Below are positions 1-11,337 of a stretch of DNA of 64,000 bases, one piece after another. Location of the stretch: contig NC_056766.1 in the NCBI RefSeq assembly GCF_018687715.1, positions 12,610,501-12,674,500 on the forward strand, written 5' to 3'. The notes under the pieces are model-generated. The model had not been told where the DNA came from. It ran no database searches and saw only the letters and a program-made list of their open reading frames with translations. Source of the stretch: Carya illinoinensis (taxonomy: Eukaryota > Streptophyta > Magnoliopsida > Fagales > Juglandaceae). The position numbers and the translations under genes were made by a program. How positions within the stretch are numbered: position 1 is the first letter of the stretch; the number at the start of each line of letters is the position of its first letter.

Positions 1-351
1 AACACTTTCAATAGTTCATGTATAATATAAAGAATATAGAATATTTAGAAAATTATTTATCATTTAAAACATCTCTATTTTATTTTTTTTTAAAAATATC
101 TTCAAAATATTATTTATCCAATTTTTTCATGTTTAGTTTTATTTTTAATTTTTATTTAACTTATATAATTTTATTTTATGTGTATAGAATTGAATTATAT
201 CACCTTGTATTTTATAAATATAAAAAAATATATGAATATTACAAATTTATTAATAGAAAGGAAATGTTTAAAAATAATAATAAAAATATTATTTAAATAA
301 TATAAAATAAATAAATAAATTGATTTATGGTATATTACTATAAGGGCTTTG

Positions 352-548
352 TTACATACAGTCGGCAAATACAGTCGACGTGCAGTCGGCTGTACGGAAT
401 AAATAAAAAAAAATTATAAATTTTTTTTTATATTCAGGGGACCTACATGAATAAAAAAAAGTTATAAAAATAATTTTTTTCATATAAATCCCGTATTAAT
501 TCATTTTTCTACAACTAACTGCACGCCGACTGAATCTACCGACTGTAA
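352..548. mobile_element. MITE with about 45-bp imperfect terminal inverted repeats
   Basis: The left arm (from 352, containing ACAGTCGGC and GTGCAGTCGGC) is matched in reverse complement by the right arm ending near 548 (GCACGCCGACTG, CCGACTGTAA). The middle is AT-rich and non-coding. The size (about 200 bp) and the TIRs fit a non-autonomous DNA transposon. The superfamily is not clear, because flanking duplications cannot be told from the AT-rich context. The AT-rich bases 1-351 before it hold no gene I can support. Confidence 0.6.
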
Positions 549-599
549 AAAAATATTTCTCTTACTATAATAATTACCTAAAATAAAAAAGCTTGTCTC

Positions 600-953
600 T
601 TATGCGCGACTGAGATGAACAGTGAGTCAATGTGATCGAAATGACCGAAGTCCACCCAGACTTTTCCATTGCAATAATTGGGTTGGGGCACCGACCTTTT
701 GCAGACAAACCCTTCAACTTTTGCAATTTCCGGACCAACCGATCTCCGTTAGTAAATTATTTCGTTTTGCAGATCAATCGTTTTGTTTTTGTTTTCTTCA
801 TTTCGATCCCATCTTTTATTAGTAAATTATTTACATCGGGGTAAGTGAGTTTCTCTAAAGCTTAGAAAAAAACAAAAGAGCGAGTTTCTCTAATGAAGTA
901 ATTCATTTCCGTCCTCTCTCTCTCTCTCTCTCTAAAGACTTCCAGCATCAGCA
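600..953 (+). promoter_or_regulatory. Promoter / 5' leader of the ADR1-like gene
   Basis: The stretch before the start codon holds a pyrimidine-rich CT microsatellite (about 914-933), of the Y-patch type common near plant transcription starts. It ends in CAGCA ATG at 954. I see no convincing TATA box and cannot place the transcription start. The overlapping short reading frames at 622-844 are not conserved-looking and are treated as non-coding. Confidence 0.35.
913..933. repeat. CT microsatellite in ADR1 leader
   Basis: About ten CT units directly upstream of the ADR1-like start codon. Confidence 0.7.
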
Positions 954-3900
954 ATGGCCATGACGGACTTCTTCGCCGGCGAGATTGCCACGGAGCTCCT
1001 GAAGATGTTGATTACCATAGCAGGAAAATCATCTCTCTGCAAGGCGAGCGCCGAGCAACTCATCTCCCACCTCGAGACACTCCAACCCATCATACGGGAG
1101 ATCAAGTACTCCGGGGTCGAGCTCCCGAGCAATCGTCAATTCCAACTCGACCGCCTCTCTGAGAGCCTACAAAGCGGCGTCGAACTCGCCAACAAAGTCC
1201 TCCACTCGAGTCGCTGGAACATGTACAAGAACTATCATCTAGCGAGGAAGATGGAGAAGCTTGAGAAGAACGTATCCAGATTCTTGCAGTGTCTGGTTCC
1301 CGTTCATGTGCTGGCGGACGTGCTCCACATGAGGTTTGAGTCGGCCGAACGGTTTGATCGGCTGGACGGGTCGGCCATGAGGCTGGAGCAGCAGCTTGGG
1401 GCGATGAGTATCGGAGCTGGAGGAACGTGGATAGAGGAAGCGGCGAGGAAGGCGGAGGAGGAGAAAAAGTATATGGAGGATAGTTTGGTGAATCTTGGGG
1501 TGGGGTTGGACTTGGGAAAGAAGAAGGTGAAGGAGATGCTGGTTGAGAGAGATGACTTGGCCGTTGTTGGGATTTTTGGCATTGGTGGGTCTGGCAAGAC
1601 CACCTTGGCGAGAGAATTTTGCAAAGATCATCAAGTTCGAAGTGAGTTATGTTATTATTACTATTATGATTACTGTTTTGATTTCTCTAACTCTTTCTTT
1701 ATCATCTTTTCACTGATTTTTCTTGATCATATCTGTTTAGTAGCTGAAATCAGTCTAAGGTTGTTCACAAATCAAAAGATCAGTATAGAATGATCTCATA
1801 ACTAGTACGAGGTTTCCCGTTTCAAACTGACTCGAGGTATCATCCATACGCAGGTTATTTCAGGGATAGGATTTTGTTCCTGACAGTCTCTCAATCTCCG
1901 AATGTGGATCAGTTGAGAGTAAAGATTTGGGGATACATCATAGGCAATGAACATTTGAGCCCCAGTTATAAAATTTCTGAAAATAACCTAAGATATCATG
2001 GGTACAATGTTGGAGCACGGATTTTGGTGGTTTTGGACGATGTGTGGTCACAATCGGTGCTGGAACGACTAATATTTCCAGGTTGTAAAATCCTGGTGGT
2101 TTCCCGTTTCAAGTTCCCTACGATTATTAAGGCTACTTTTGAAGTAGAGTTGTTGACGCAGAAAGAAGCAATGTCTCTGTTCTGCCACACTGCTTTTGGA
2201 CAAAATTCCATGCCTCTTCATGCAAATGAGAATCTAGTCAAGCAGGTACACTTCTTGAATTCTTCTCCAAGTAAAATACCATAATATATGAAAGAGAGAA
2301 ATCATTTTTTTTTTTTTATGAAATGATAGAACTTCGTATCTTGATGCATTTATTCGATTCGTTCATTACTGTTAGTGTAGCAGAAAGATGGATATTCCTG
2401 GCTCATTATCAAACAATCACTAGAACTAGTTTTTGAGGATTGTGAGTCGAAAATATAACAAAATATTTCTAGTGGAATTTTCACAATCACTGAAGAGATA
2501 GTTGAGATTGTTTCTCTAGATCCAGGGATAGGTACTTCGTCAGATTCACCTCTAGATCATGAATGTTTACTTGTGGGAAAATAAGTTAGGTAATTTTCAT
2601 GTTCTTAGCTAGCTGGTTGCCTAATTGTTACTGATATGAATTAAAATTGTATTAAACAGACTGTGAGTGAGTGCAAAGGACTTCCCTTGGCACTTAAAGT
2701 GATTGGAGCTTCACTCAGGGATCAATCTGAGTTGTTTTGGGCAAGTGCAGTGAATAGGCTAGCTCGGGGGGAGCCTGTATCTGAGCCCCATGAAAGACAA
2801 CTGTTTGAACGCTTGGCAACAAGTGTCGAGTGTTTGCCTCCCAAGGTCAGGGAATGTTTCTTGGATTTGGGATCCTTTCCTGAAGACAAGAAGATTCCCT
2901 TGGATGTCCTCATCAATATGTGGGTTGAGATACATGATATTGAAGAGGTCGAAGCATTTGCTATTCTTGTTGAGCTTTCAAACAAGAATCTTGTCACCCT
3001 GGTAAAGGATGAGAGGTATGCAATTGCTCTTTCTTTATTTTTTTTTTAATTGGCCTAAACAAAGTTTTCTTTTGTTATAGCATTCTAAAACTTCTTGTTT
3101 TTGGTTAATCTGGTAGGGCTGGAGACATGTATAGCAGTTGCTTGATCTTCATTACACAACACGATGTGTTAAGAGACCTTGCTCTTCATTTGAGCAATCG
3201 AGGCCCCATAAATAGGCGCAAGCGGTTGCTAATGCCGAGAAGAGAGACAGAACTTCCGAGAGAATGGGATAGGAATTCTTCTCAGCCGTTTGATGCCCAG
3301 ATTGTTTCAATTCATACTGGTATGATATCATCATTCCTTCTATCTTGCTTTGCTTTTCGGTGAAAAATAGGATACTTGCTTTGCTTTATGTCTTTCTTTG
3401 TATTGATGTTCTATCTGCAAATATTCACGCTCACTCTCACTCTACTCTCACAATGTAGGTGAAATGGAAGAAATGGACTGGATCTCCATGGATTTCACCG
3501 TGGCTGAAGTGCTCATCCTGAACTTCTCCTCAAACAAATATTTCTTACCTCCCTTCATCAATAGCATGCCCAAGCTAAGGGCGCTAATAATAATGAATTA
3601 TAGCACATCAAGTGCTATACTTGACAATTTCTCTGTTTTTGCCAGTTTGTCAAACTTGAGAAGCCTCTGGCTTGAAAAGGTTACCATTCCTCAGTTTTCT
3701 AAAGTTCCCGTGACCCTGAAAAGGTTATGCAAAATGTCCCTTGTCCTGTGTAAGGTTAGCAGCGGCCTTGGTCAGTCAGACGTAGACCTGCCTCAACTCT
3801 TCCCCTGCCTTTCTGAGCTCGCAATTGACCACTGTGATGATTTGGTTGAGGTGCCTTCTAGCATTTGTAGGATGACCAAACTCAAGCATCTGAGCATCAC

Positions 3901-4291
3901 CAATTGCCATGGTCTATGCCAGCTGCCAGCTGACTTGGGTAAACTGGAAACACTACAGATCCTGAGGCTATATGCTTGCCCAACTTTAAAGATGCTTCCC
4001 CATAGCATCTGTGAGCTACTTGGGTTGAATTACCTTGACATTGCTCAGTGTGTTAATTTGTCATGTCTTCCCGAAGACATCGGTAAACTGCAAACTCTAA
4101 GGAAGATTGACATGAGTGAGTGTTCACAGATTAGGAGTCTACCAAACTCTGCTACGTCATTGAAATCACTCCGCCATGTTGTATGCGACGAGGAGGTTTC
4201 TTGGCTGTGGAGGGACGTGGAGAAGGCAATGCCTGAGCTCCATATTCAGGTTGAAGATAAATGCTTCAATGTGGACTGGCTCAATGAGTGA
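954..4291 (+). CDS. ADR1-like: ADR1-type helper NLR (RPW8-CC, NB-ARC, LRR), 823 aa, five exons
   Basis: Exons 954-1641, 1854-2245, 2660-3015, 3117-3319 and 3459-4291 join in frame at GT/AG sites to 823 codons, the family's usual size. Residues 1-150 form an RPW8-type coiled coil. The NB-ARC shows the P-loop GIGGSGKTT (about 209), kinase-2 LVVLDDVW (about 286), the GCKILVVSRF strand and GLPLAL (about 366). The MHD position reads QHD in QHDVLRDLALHL (about 493), the form I associate with ADR1 proteins. The LRRs run from about 560 to the end, with repeats such as LKHLSITNCHGLCQLP. The C-terminus (EEVSWLWRDVEKAMPELHIQ, then CFNVDWLNE) is an ADR1 hallmark. In the family such proteins act as helper NLRs with EDS1/PAD4, probably as membrane-inserting resistosomes. 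The second ATG at 960 is an alternative start. The exon 2 acceptor at 1854 is preferred because the AG at 1863 would give a stop. No frame break is seen. Confidence 0.93.
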
Positions 4292-4489
4292 ACGTGATCA
4301 AGACTCACTCAATTGTATCATTGGATTGTATTAGAAAACATGAGTTAAGGAAATCTATCATTTCCTAATTTACCTCTCTCTTCTTTGCTTTGTGGGATCT
4401 GATTGGATAAAGATGTGTTAGGTACCCATCCATTAGCCAGTCATTAATAATTTGGTTTAATGACATTCTTGGGCAATAGGCAGCGTGCT

Positions 4490-4690
4490 TAAGAGGATGA
4501 ATTCATCTTATTTTATCATTATAATTTTTTTAAATTTTTACATAAAATATAATAAATAATTTAATTTTTTTAAAAATTTCAATTTTATTTTTTCAAATTT
4601 TATAATAATAATAATATTAAAAAAATAATATTTTAATAATATTTTATTTAACTTTTATATAAAATCTTCTCATCTCACTGTCCAAACAAT
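4490..4690. mobile_element. AT-rich MITE, family A copy 1
   Basis: An AT-rich block with the shared core ATAAAATATAATAAATAATT and an end reading CTCATCTCACTGTCCAAACA. Copies of the same sequence lie at 4880-5075, 6139-6310 and 25992-26186. The copy at 25992 shows clear TIRs of about 18 bp ending in TTTGGTTA/TAACCAAA. It interrupts the ADR1 3' flank. The decayed second copy of that flank (23.7 kb) lacks it, so insertion followed the duplication. Confidence 0.55.
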
Positions 4691-4879
4691 TTATTAGAAT
4701 ACAAAATTCTTTCCATTTCGTCACAAATCCAACCATTCTCAAGTTTTTAATCAAATGTGACCTCTCGGTGTGCCTAGGGCACCTGGGTTTTGCGACCGAG
4801 GTAAGATTTAGGTCACCACCCAGGTCACCCCTACATCAAAAGGTCGAAAGTGTCGTATTTAATGGATTATTAACAATAA

Positions 4880-5075
4880 GGTTTAGTTTAGATAGTAGAA
4901 ATATTTCATTTCATGTCATCTTATTATTATAATTTTTTTAAATTTTTATATAAAATATAATAAATAATTAAAATTTTTTAAATCTTAAAATAATAATAAT
5001 ATTAAAATATAATTTTTTAATAATATTTTATTAAATTTCTAATTTTAATTTAAAATTATCTTATCATATTTTAAT
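4880..5075. mobile_element. AT-rich MITE, family A copy 2
   Basis: It has the same core and the same ATAATAATATTAAA segment as the copy at 4490-4690, in the same orientation about 200 bp downstream. It is non-coding. The boundaries are approximate because the ends have decayed. Confidence 0.5.
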
Positions 5076-5077
5076 AA

Positions 5078-5260
5078 GTTTTACTACATACAAGTAAAGT
5101 CGCATTCTAATCTTCATATTAATACTGATTCATTCATATTTAAAATTTAAATTAATACTATTTTTAATAAAATTTATTTTTTGATTAATCACATCAAATT
5201 AATGTATAAATTAATGTATAATTATATTTATAACTATATATTTTTTATTTTAATATTTAA
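5078..5260. mobile_element. AT-rich MITE, family B copy 1
   Basis: It shares a start of the form TTTTACTACATACAAG..AGTCGCA and long central identity (AAAATTTAAATTAATACT) with 5765-5935. The two lie in the same orientation. The ends are partly inverted repeats (TATAGTTATAAATATAATTA when the right end is reversed). Non-autonomous, non-coding. Confidence 0.5.
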
Positions 5261-5729
5261 AATAGATATAAATTAATAAAAGAATGAAAACGATCAAAGT
5301 TGAAAGTATATATAGATATATACGTCATCCACGTTAGGCTAATAATGTATGGCTGGCCGGGAAGGACTAGTCACCAGTCAAACTTCAGAAGGGATATTCT
5401 GAAGAATATCGTGACTTCCCTACATAGCACTAGCAAGTAGCAAGTTTTAAGGTGGATTTCTCGTCTGTGTGGGACAGGGTTCGGCTCTTCTATGAATCAT
5501 TATTATCTTAAAAAAGAGAAACAACGCGGAAAGAGCGAGTGAAAGACCTTTAGGCATTTTCTTTTTTGGTTGGTATCAGACTATATATTCTACCTTAAAT
5601 TATTCATTGTTTTTGTCAAATTTAGGTGGTGGTCTGTTCATGTTTGGTTTATGACCTCATCAGATGATGATCATATATACAAAAATATTTGAAAATGGGA
5701 AATGTTCAAAATTAGGGTGACTGGACCTA

Positions 5730-5764
<35 letters not shown>

Positions 5765-5766
<2 letters not shown>

Positions 5767-5935
5767 TTTTGCTATATATAAACATAGTCGCACTAATCTG
5801 TGTACTAATATTGATTTATTTATACTTAAAATTTAAATTAATACTGTTTTCAATAAAATCTATTTTTTAACCAATCACATTATATTGATACATATATTAG
5901 TATACAATTATACTTACAACTATATTTTTCCTATA
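5765..5935. mobile_element. AT-rich MITE, family B copy 2
   Basis: A second copy of the element at 5078-5260. It directly follows a TA dinucleotide run (about 5731-5762). Comparison of the two copies gives the approximate ends. No reading frame of note. Confidence 0.5.
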
Positions 5936-6138
5936 TATATTCTTTCTAAATCCACTCATCATCCTTTTGTCAAGATATAATATTTTATTTGAAGTGGGAA
6001 AAACAGTGACGTATATTAGCCAATGAGGGTAAGGTTGAGCCTACCAACCAGATAATTAAAAGGTGGCATCTTAGGTTTGTGTTTGGCACCAAGATAATTA
6101 AATTAAACTATTCTCAAGTTTTTATTCAAAGGTGACAC

Positions 6139-6310
6139 GGTTTGGTATCAAGAAATTCTCATCTTAATTTTAAAATTTTTATTTCATCATTATAATTTTT
6201 TTTTAAATCTTTATATAAAATATAATAAATAATTTAACTTCTTCTTAAAACTCATATACTATTTTAATATTTCATCTTAAAACTTAAAATTCTCATCCTA
6301 CTACCAAACT
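6139..6310. mobile_element. MITE, family A copy 3
   Basis: It starts GTTTGGTA and ends TACCAAAC, so the inverted ends are still visible. The core again reads ATAAAATATAATAAATAATT. It is one of four copies in this window. Confidence 0.6.
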
Positions 6311-6721
6311 GAACCGCTTAACTGGCCTTTGTTGATCTTATTGGTCACTTGTCATTACTTAAAATACTAAAAATCCTATTATTTATGAAAAATTTTATAT
6401 GTAAGTCGATGTGAAGGACATATATTTTACACTGCTAACATGAAATGATTTGATTTATAAAAAAAATTTAAAATTTAAAATATCTTGAAAATCAAATACT
6501 ACTACCATGTTGATGGTGTGAAGGATATATAATTCACATTGTCTTGTAAGTAGCATGACTCATTATCGATTATAAGTCATCATTTACCTCCCACTTAAAA
6601 TTGCAATATATATATATATATATTTTAAATCTTCAACTCCAAATATAAATTATCTATTTTTAATAAGTCTTTATATTTAAAAGTCGGTATTGAGTACATA
6701 CCTAATTATATATATATATAT

Positions 6722-6900
6722 GAATAATACTACATACAGTTGTGAATCGAGTGCATAAGTGTCATGTAGTCACTTTGAAATTAAAGAGTAGCCGAGGTCC
6801 ACTTTCTTATTATGTGAGTCCTGTATTTATTTATTTATTTTTAAAGTGATTGCACAGTACTTAATTACCAACTCACGACTGCAACTATCATTTTTCTATA
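6722..6900. mobile_element. MITE-like inverted-repeat element, family C
   Basis: The left part (ACTACATACAGTTGTGAATC) and the right part (ACTCACGACTGCAACTATC) are imperfect inverted repeats around a non-coding centre. It stands in the AT-rich stretch 6311-7380, where I see no gene. Confidence 0.45.
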
Positions 6901-7539
6901 TATATTGCATGTTTACATGACCAGAGAAGTTTAAGCAAATTATGTTAATAGTGTGGTAAAATTTATCTTTTACAATGGGATTCTTTGACCATTTTTTCAG
7001 AGTAACCAACGCATGCAGTTTGTTTAGTAAATGAGACTAATTTGTTAGTCCACTAACCCATAAAGACTTTGTTTGGTAAAAACAATGATAACAGGCATGA
7101 TATATAGTGGTCTCCTAAGAACTTTTGGGTCAATATTTATGTGGCCATAATTTTCTTTTAGACTCGTTCAAGATATTGGGACCTTCTTGCAGGTTGCTTT
7201 TGCAGATAAATGCTTGAACTCTTGCCATTTACCAACTAATAACTCTACATTATCATGATTTGTTTAATTTTGTTTACTTCATGATCATTTCTGTCCCCTC
7301 TTGTACTAAAATCACAAATAATTATACTACTACTAATAATATATAATATAATTTGAGAAACAAAACTTACATTATAATATGTTTTACTTTTTGTGACGGA
7401 TGAAACCTTCACGCAATAAAAACAAAAAAAAGAAACAAAAAGAACTGATATTAAATACATTACGTGATGGGAAAAAATCGTCACCCAACCGATAAAAAAA
7501 TCTGAAAAGTCTATCCATCATCCGGTTTCTTTCTCCACA

Positions 7540-8335
7540 CACCACACTCCTAACGTGGCCAGCCGGTTCGGTCCACACGTCACGGTTTATTGCAGAAATG
7601 TAAAATCAAAATCCCGAGCTCAATTTCTCCCGCTTTCAGTTTCCCGCTTCAAACCACTCAGCTTTGAAGGAATGAAGACGGAGCGAGGCCTCCCGACTTT
7701 GTTGCTTCATTCTCCCCCCATACCAGCTACTTCATCTACGGATTATGGAGTCCGGCGAGCAAGGGAAAGACCCAGACGCAGCATTTGTTGTCACCCCGAC
7801 GCCAACAACCCCAATCCCCTTCAGTCCCGAACCCTAGAAATCACCCCCTTCATTCCCTACATATATTATTTCTCACCCTGACGACTACAATCCCCTTCAG
7901 TCCCGAACCCATAGAGATCAGCCCCTACGGTCCCGTCGCCCCCATTCTTTCTCACCTCGACGCCAACAATCCCCTTCAGTCCTGAACCCATACAGATCAG
8001 CCCCTACGGTCCCGTCGCCCCCATGGTTTCTCAGCCCGACGCCAACAATCCCCACTGAGTCCCGAGAAATGAGGCCCTTCAATCCCGAACCCTAGATAAT
8101 CGCCCCTTTAGTCTCGAATGTCTCGAATCTGTTTTTACTGTCAAACTTGGTGACTCGAAGGCTAACCGAGACGCTGGACCGATTCTTCCTCAAAGGTAGG
8201 TTTTTTTTTTTTTTTATACAATCTGTGTATGTTTGCGTGAATGCATTTCTTCTCACTCTCACCCCTTCTCTCACTCTCAGCCGGTTTATCCTTCAGACCC
8301 GAGCCGCTGCAAGATTCATCCTGAAAGGTTAGTTT
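7540..8335 (+). other. GC-rich block with tandem CCCCTTCAGTCCCGAACC repeats; possible 5' exon(s)
   Basis: This block is much richer in GC than its neighbours. From about 7785 to 8110 it carries four to five imperfect direct repeats built on GACGCCAACAATCCCCTTCA, GTCCCGAACCC and CAGCCCCTACGGTCCCG. A possible start at 7746 (MESGEQGKDPDAAFVV) enters the repeats but stops soon. Donor-like sites follow (AAAG|GTAGGT near 8194 and AAAG|GTTAGT near 8327). One reading is a 5' leader exon, followed by a long intron, of the GRF zinc-finger gene whose first coding exon begins at 10789 behind a CTAG acceptor. That link is inference. Bases 8336-10780 hold no feature I can support. Confidence 0.3.
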
Positions 8336-10788
8336 TTTTTAAGTCTAACTCGAATAGTTTTAATCTTTCTTTTGTACTTAGAATACTAAATTATTGGGTC
8401 GTTTAATCACCTTATTGTTTAGAAAGTGTGCTGATATTTATTCGGGTTCTTGCTTTTGTACAATATACGATAAGTTTAAATTGTTGTTGAAAGTGATTTG
8501 AAAATTCTGTGTTTGGTATGAACATGTTAGTTGCTTATCAAGTCACAGTTGGTTTGGAAAGTGGCTTATTGAGGTCGTGCCCTATGTAGTAATTTGGGGT
8601 TCATACCGGGGATGTAAAGAAATCCGAAATGTGAAATGAAGGTGGCTGAACCAGTCTGAGGAGAAAAGTTTTTTTAGCTTTTAGCTATAATAGATAGATT
8701 ATTCAAAAATTATTGTATAGTATTTTACGACCTTGAGATATATGTTGGTGATATGTCAGTTATTAGATTAAAAGTAGGTTTTGGTTTACCCAATCAATGA
8801 GGTTGATACCTGATATAGAAGAAAAAGTTTATGCCTTCTCGACCATTCTGTGCTTTGGTCTTACAATTGGGTGCTGATATGAAGTTTGTTCTCCTGCATG
8901 TGCTTTCCTCTTCTAATATCATACGGACATGGGTTTAATTTTACCTCTATAAATTATTTTATTTCTCCTTTTTTGTCTATGGGGGGGATTGAATTTTCCG
9001 TCCTTTAAAGTTTGATGGGTGATAGTATCATTGTATACATCATGTGTTAATGGATTAAAGCGTCACAGTTTTGTATTGTACACTTTTATTAGTATGCACA
9101 ATAGATTATACTTTAAATGTGGAATGGTGGCAATGGTGGGTATGCTGAATGTGTAACTATTAATTTTGGGGTTTTTAGGTTTTCCATTGGGTTGCCATTA
9201 TCCACATAACTTGCTTGTTAAGATTTTGGGTCTTTGGGCATTGGGGGAAAGAGAGAAGGTATTCGAGAATGCAATAATAGTTGGAACTTCACATTTGGAG
9301 AATATGAGGACCCATTTGTTGTGTGCTACAACTGCATTTTAATGTTTGTCTTGTGTGAAAAGTAATATATTTGTTTTTCAATTTCTGGTTTCTTGATGGA
9401 TTGCACCTGAGATTAGCCATGATTGAAGTAGTCATACAGGCCTAAAGTTATGCCACTATTATTGCAGTTATGGTTTAATGAATTTCGCATCTCGAGGGCC
9501 ATGCATCCAATGGTTGATCAAGTCTTTTATATGCACATACTGTTTTGTTTTCCAGCATGCATCCAAAGCTTGGATACTCTTAAGGTTGTTTATACAAAGC
9601 TTTCTCATGTTGCGCATTAGAAACTGGTATTCACTTAAATCGTTTGGGGCATTAATAGGATGAGTTATTACTGGACAAAAACCACACTAGGTATCTCACA
9701 TTTTGTTATGCTGTCACTCTTAGCTCATGCACACTCGATTTGTATATAAGTATATCTTATGTGTAATAACAATAAACCATTCGAACTTATTAATAAAAAT
9801 AATTCAAATTAAAAATGGAAATAAAAAGGGGGGACAAAAAGAAACTGCAGAAAACCTCAGTAATAATAATATATTACACATTCTCTTGAGTGCTAACCAT
9901 TTCGCTGGAGCCTTAACAATTTCTTTGTTGTTAAGATGTTGTATTTGCTATATTGAAAATCTTACAACCACCACATATGTGTATCGTTGGTTTGAATTCA
10001 AGCCCAACGATAGATCATCCACTGTCCAACAAACACAAAAGGCACAATAAAATTACCTCTGCTTTAATACTAAGGGGTAAATACAATTACATCTGCTTTA
10101 ATACTATGACATACAAATCACCACCAAAAAACAGGGCAAAAAGCTTAACGTGAAGTCGGATAGAGATAAAATTAAAATTATCTCTTTATAGCTACTGAGC
10201 CTCATAACTTTATCAAATTACAAAACCATGGGGAATGGAAAAACCACTATTTATGGTTACTGATTTTGAGTTACAACGTACTTGCTCTAACCAAACCTAC
10301 TTGGTGACATATTCACTACTAAATTATAACCCGAGCTTCCATAAAAGCTTTTTGTGAGCTGTCAAAGTATGTCTTCTACTGTCCCTAACTTGGAACAAAT
10401 ATTTATAAAAAAAACCTGTTTATATTAATTAATTTTCTCTATGATTTTATAAACTTGCACTGAACTCCGCCAACCCAAACATAGTGTGGAAAATGGATAG
10501 TTAGAGAAAGACAAATGCCATACTGCAGTTATGATCCAGCAACATACAAGAATGTCAGACCTGTACCTTATCAGGACACTAACTTCATACCACAACACAA
10601 TGCAAAATTTTGTGGACAGCAAGCAGATACTGTAGTCGAGTCGGTAAGGAATACTCACCCCCCACCCATGAAATACTATTAACCTCTTGATCATTGAATT
10701 TTACCTGCGTTTTGTTGTTAGCATTTTACGCATGTAGCTACAACTGCATTGAACTTTTGGCATTTGTCAATCATCATCTAGATCAACT

Positions 10789-11337
10789 ATGGCATCGAGT
10801 CAATCATCATCGTGTGTACTGAATGATCTTGAACTTGACTCGCCAAGTTGTTGGTGTGGTTTGAAAGCGCAATTAAAGATCTCCCGCACCCACAAAAATC
10901 CAAATAGGAAATTCTATGCTTGTCCAAAGTACCAGACGATAATTACTCTCCAACTTGTCCAATAATTTTTTTATTGCATGTACAATAAGTTATAGTAATT
11001 TTACATCTTGGATTTCTTGAATTGTACACAGGGACAAACAGGATGTTAATTCTTCGTTTGGGAAGATATACTTCAATCAGTACTACGTGAGACTGCCAAC
11101 AAGACAAGAGAGAATGAACTTCGGATGAGAGAGGATGCTGTTTTGTTTCGTGAATTTGAAGCCCAACAAGAAAAGGAGAAACTAATAGAGAGAGAGAGAG
11201 AGAGAGTATGCTTAAGAATCAAGAAGATGAACTCGGAAGAAGGATGGCAACTATTAGGATTGGACGTATTTTGTTGTGCATGTGTTGGATTGTATCTCTT
11301 GTTAGATTTTTGGATTGGTTCTGAATGTGTATCCTAG
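10789..11337 (+). pseudogene. GRF-type zinc-finger protein with C-terminal membrane segment, broken
   Basis: The first part (10789-10965) begins MASSQSSSCVLNDLELD and then has the GRF finger core CWCGLKAQLK.SRTHKNPNRK and FYACPKYQ. The second part, from an AG acceptor at 11031, reads GQTGC-stop-FFVWEDI, which is the C..FFVW end of the finger with a stop inside. It then gives a charged coiled coil (LRETANKTRENELRMRED, EKEKLIERERER) and a hydrophobic tail (CCACVGLYLLL) to the stop at 11335-11337. Finger, coiled coil, TM tail is the usual layout of small plant GRF proteins. The in-frame TAA and an unclear exon 1 donor make it probably non-functional. It converges on the FRS gene at 15.9-18.7 kb. 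Confidence 0.6.

Noticed and set aside
7245..7600. Terminal inverted repeats bracketing 7.4-20.6 kb
   Set aside because: Only a short TTTTGTGACGG-type match was seen between the two ends; too little to call TIRs without a computed alignment.
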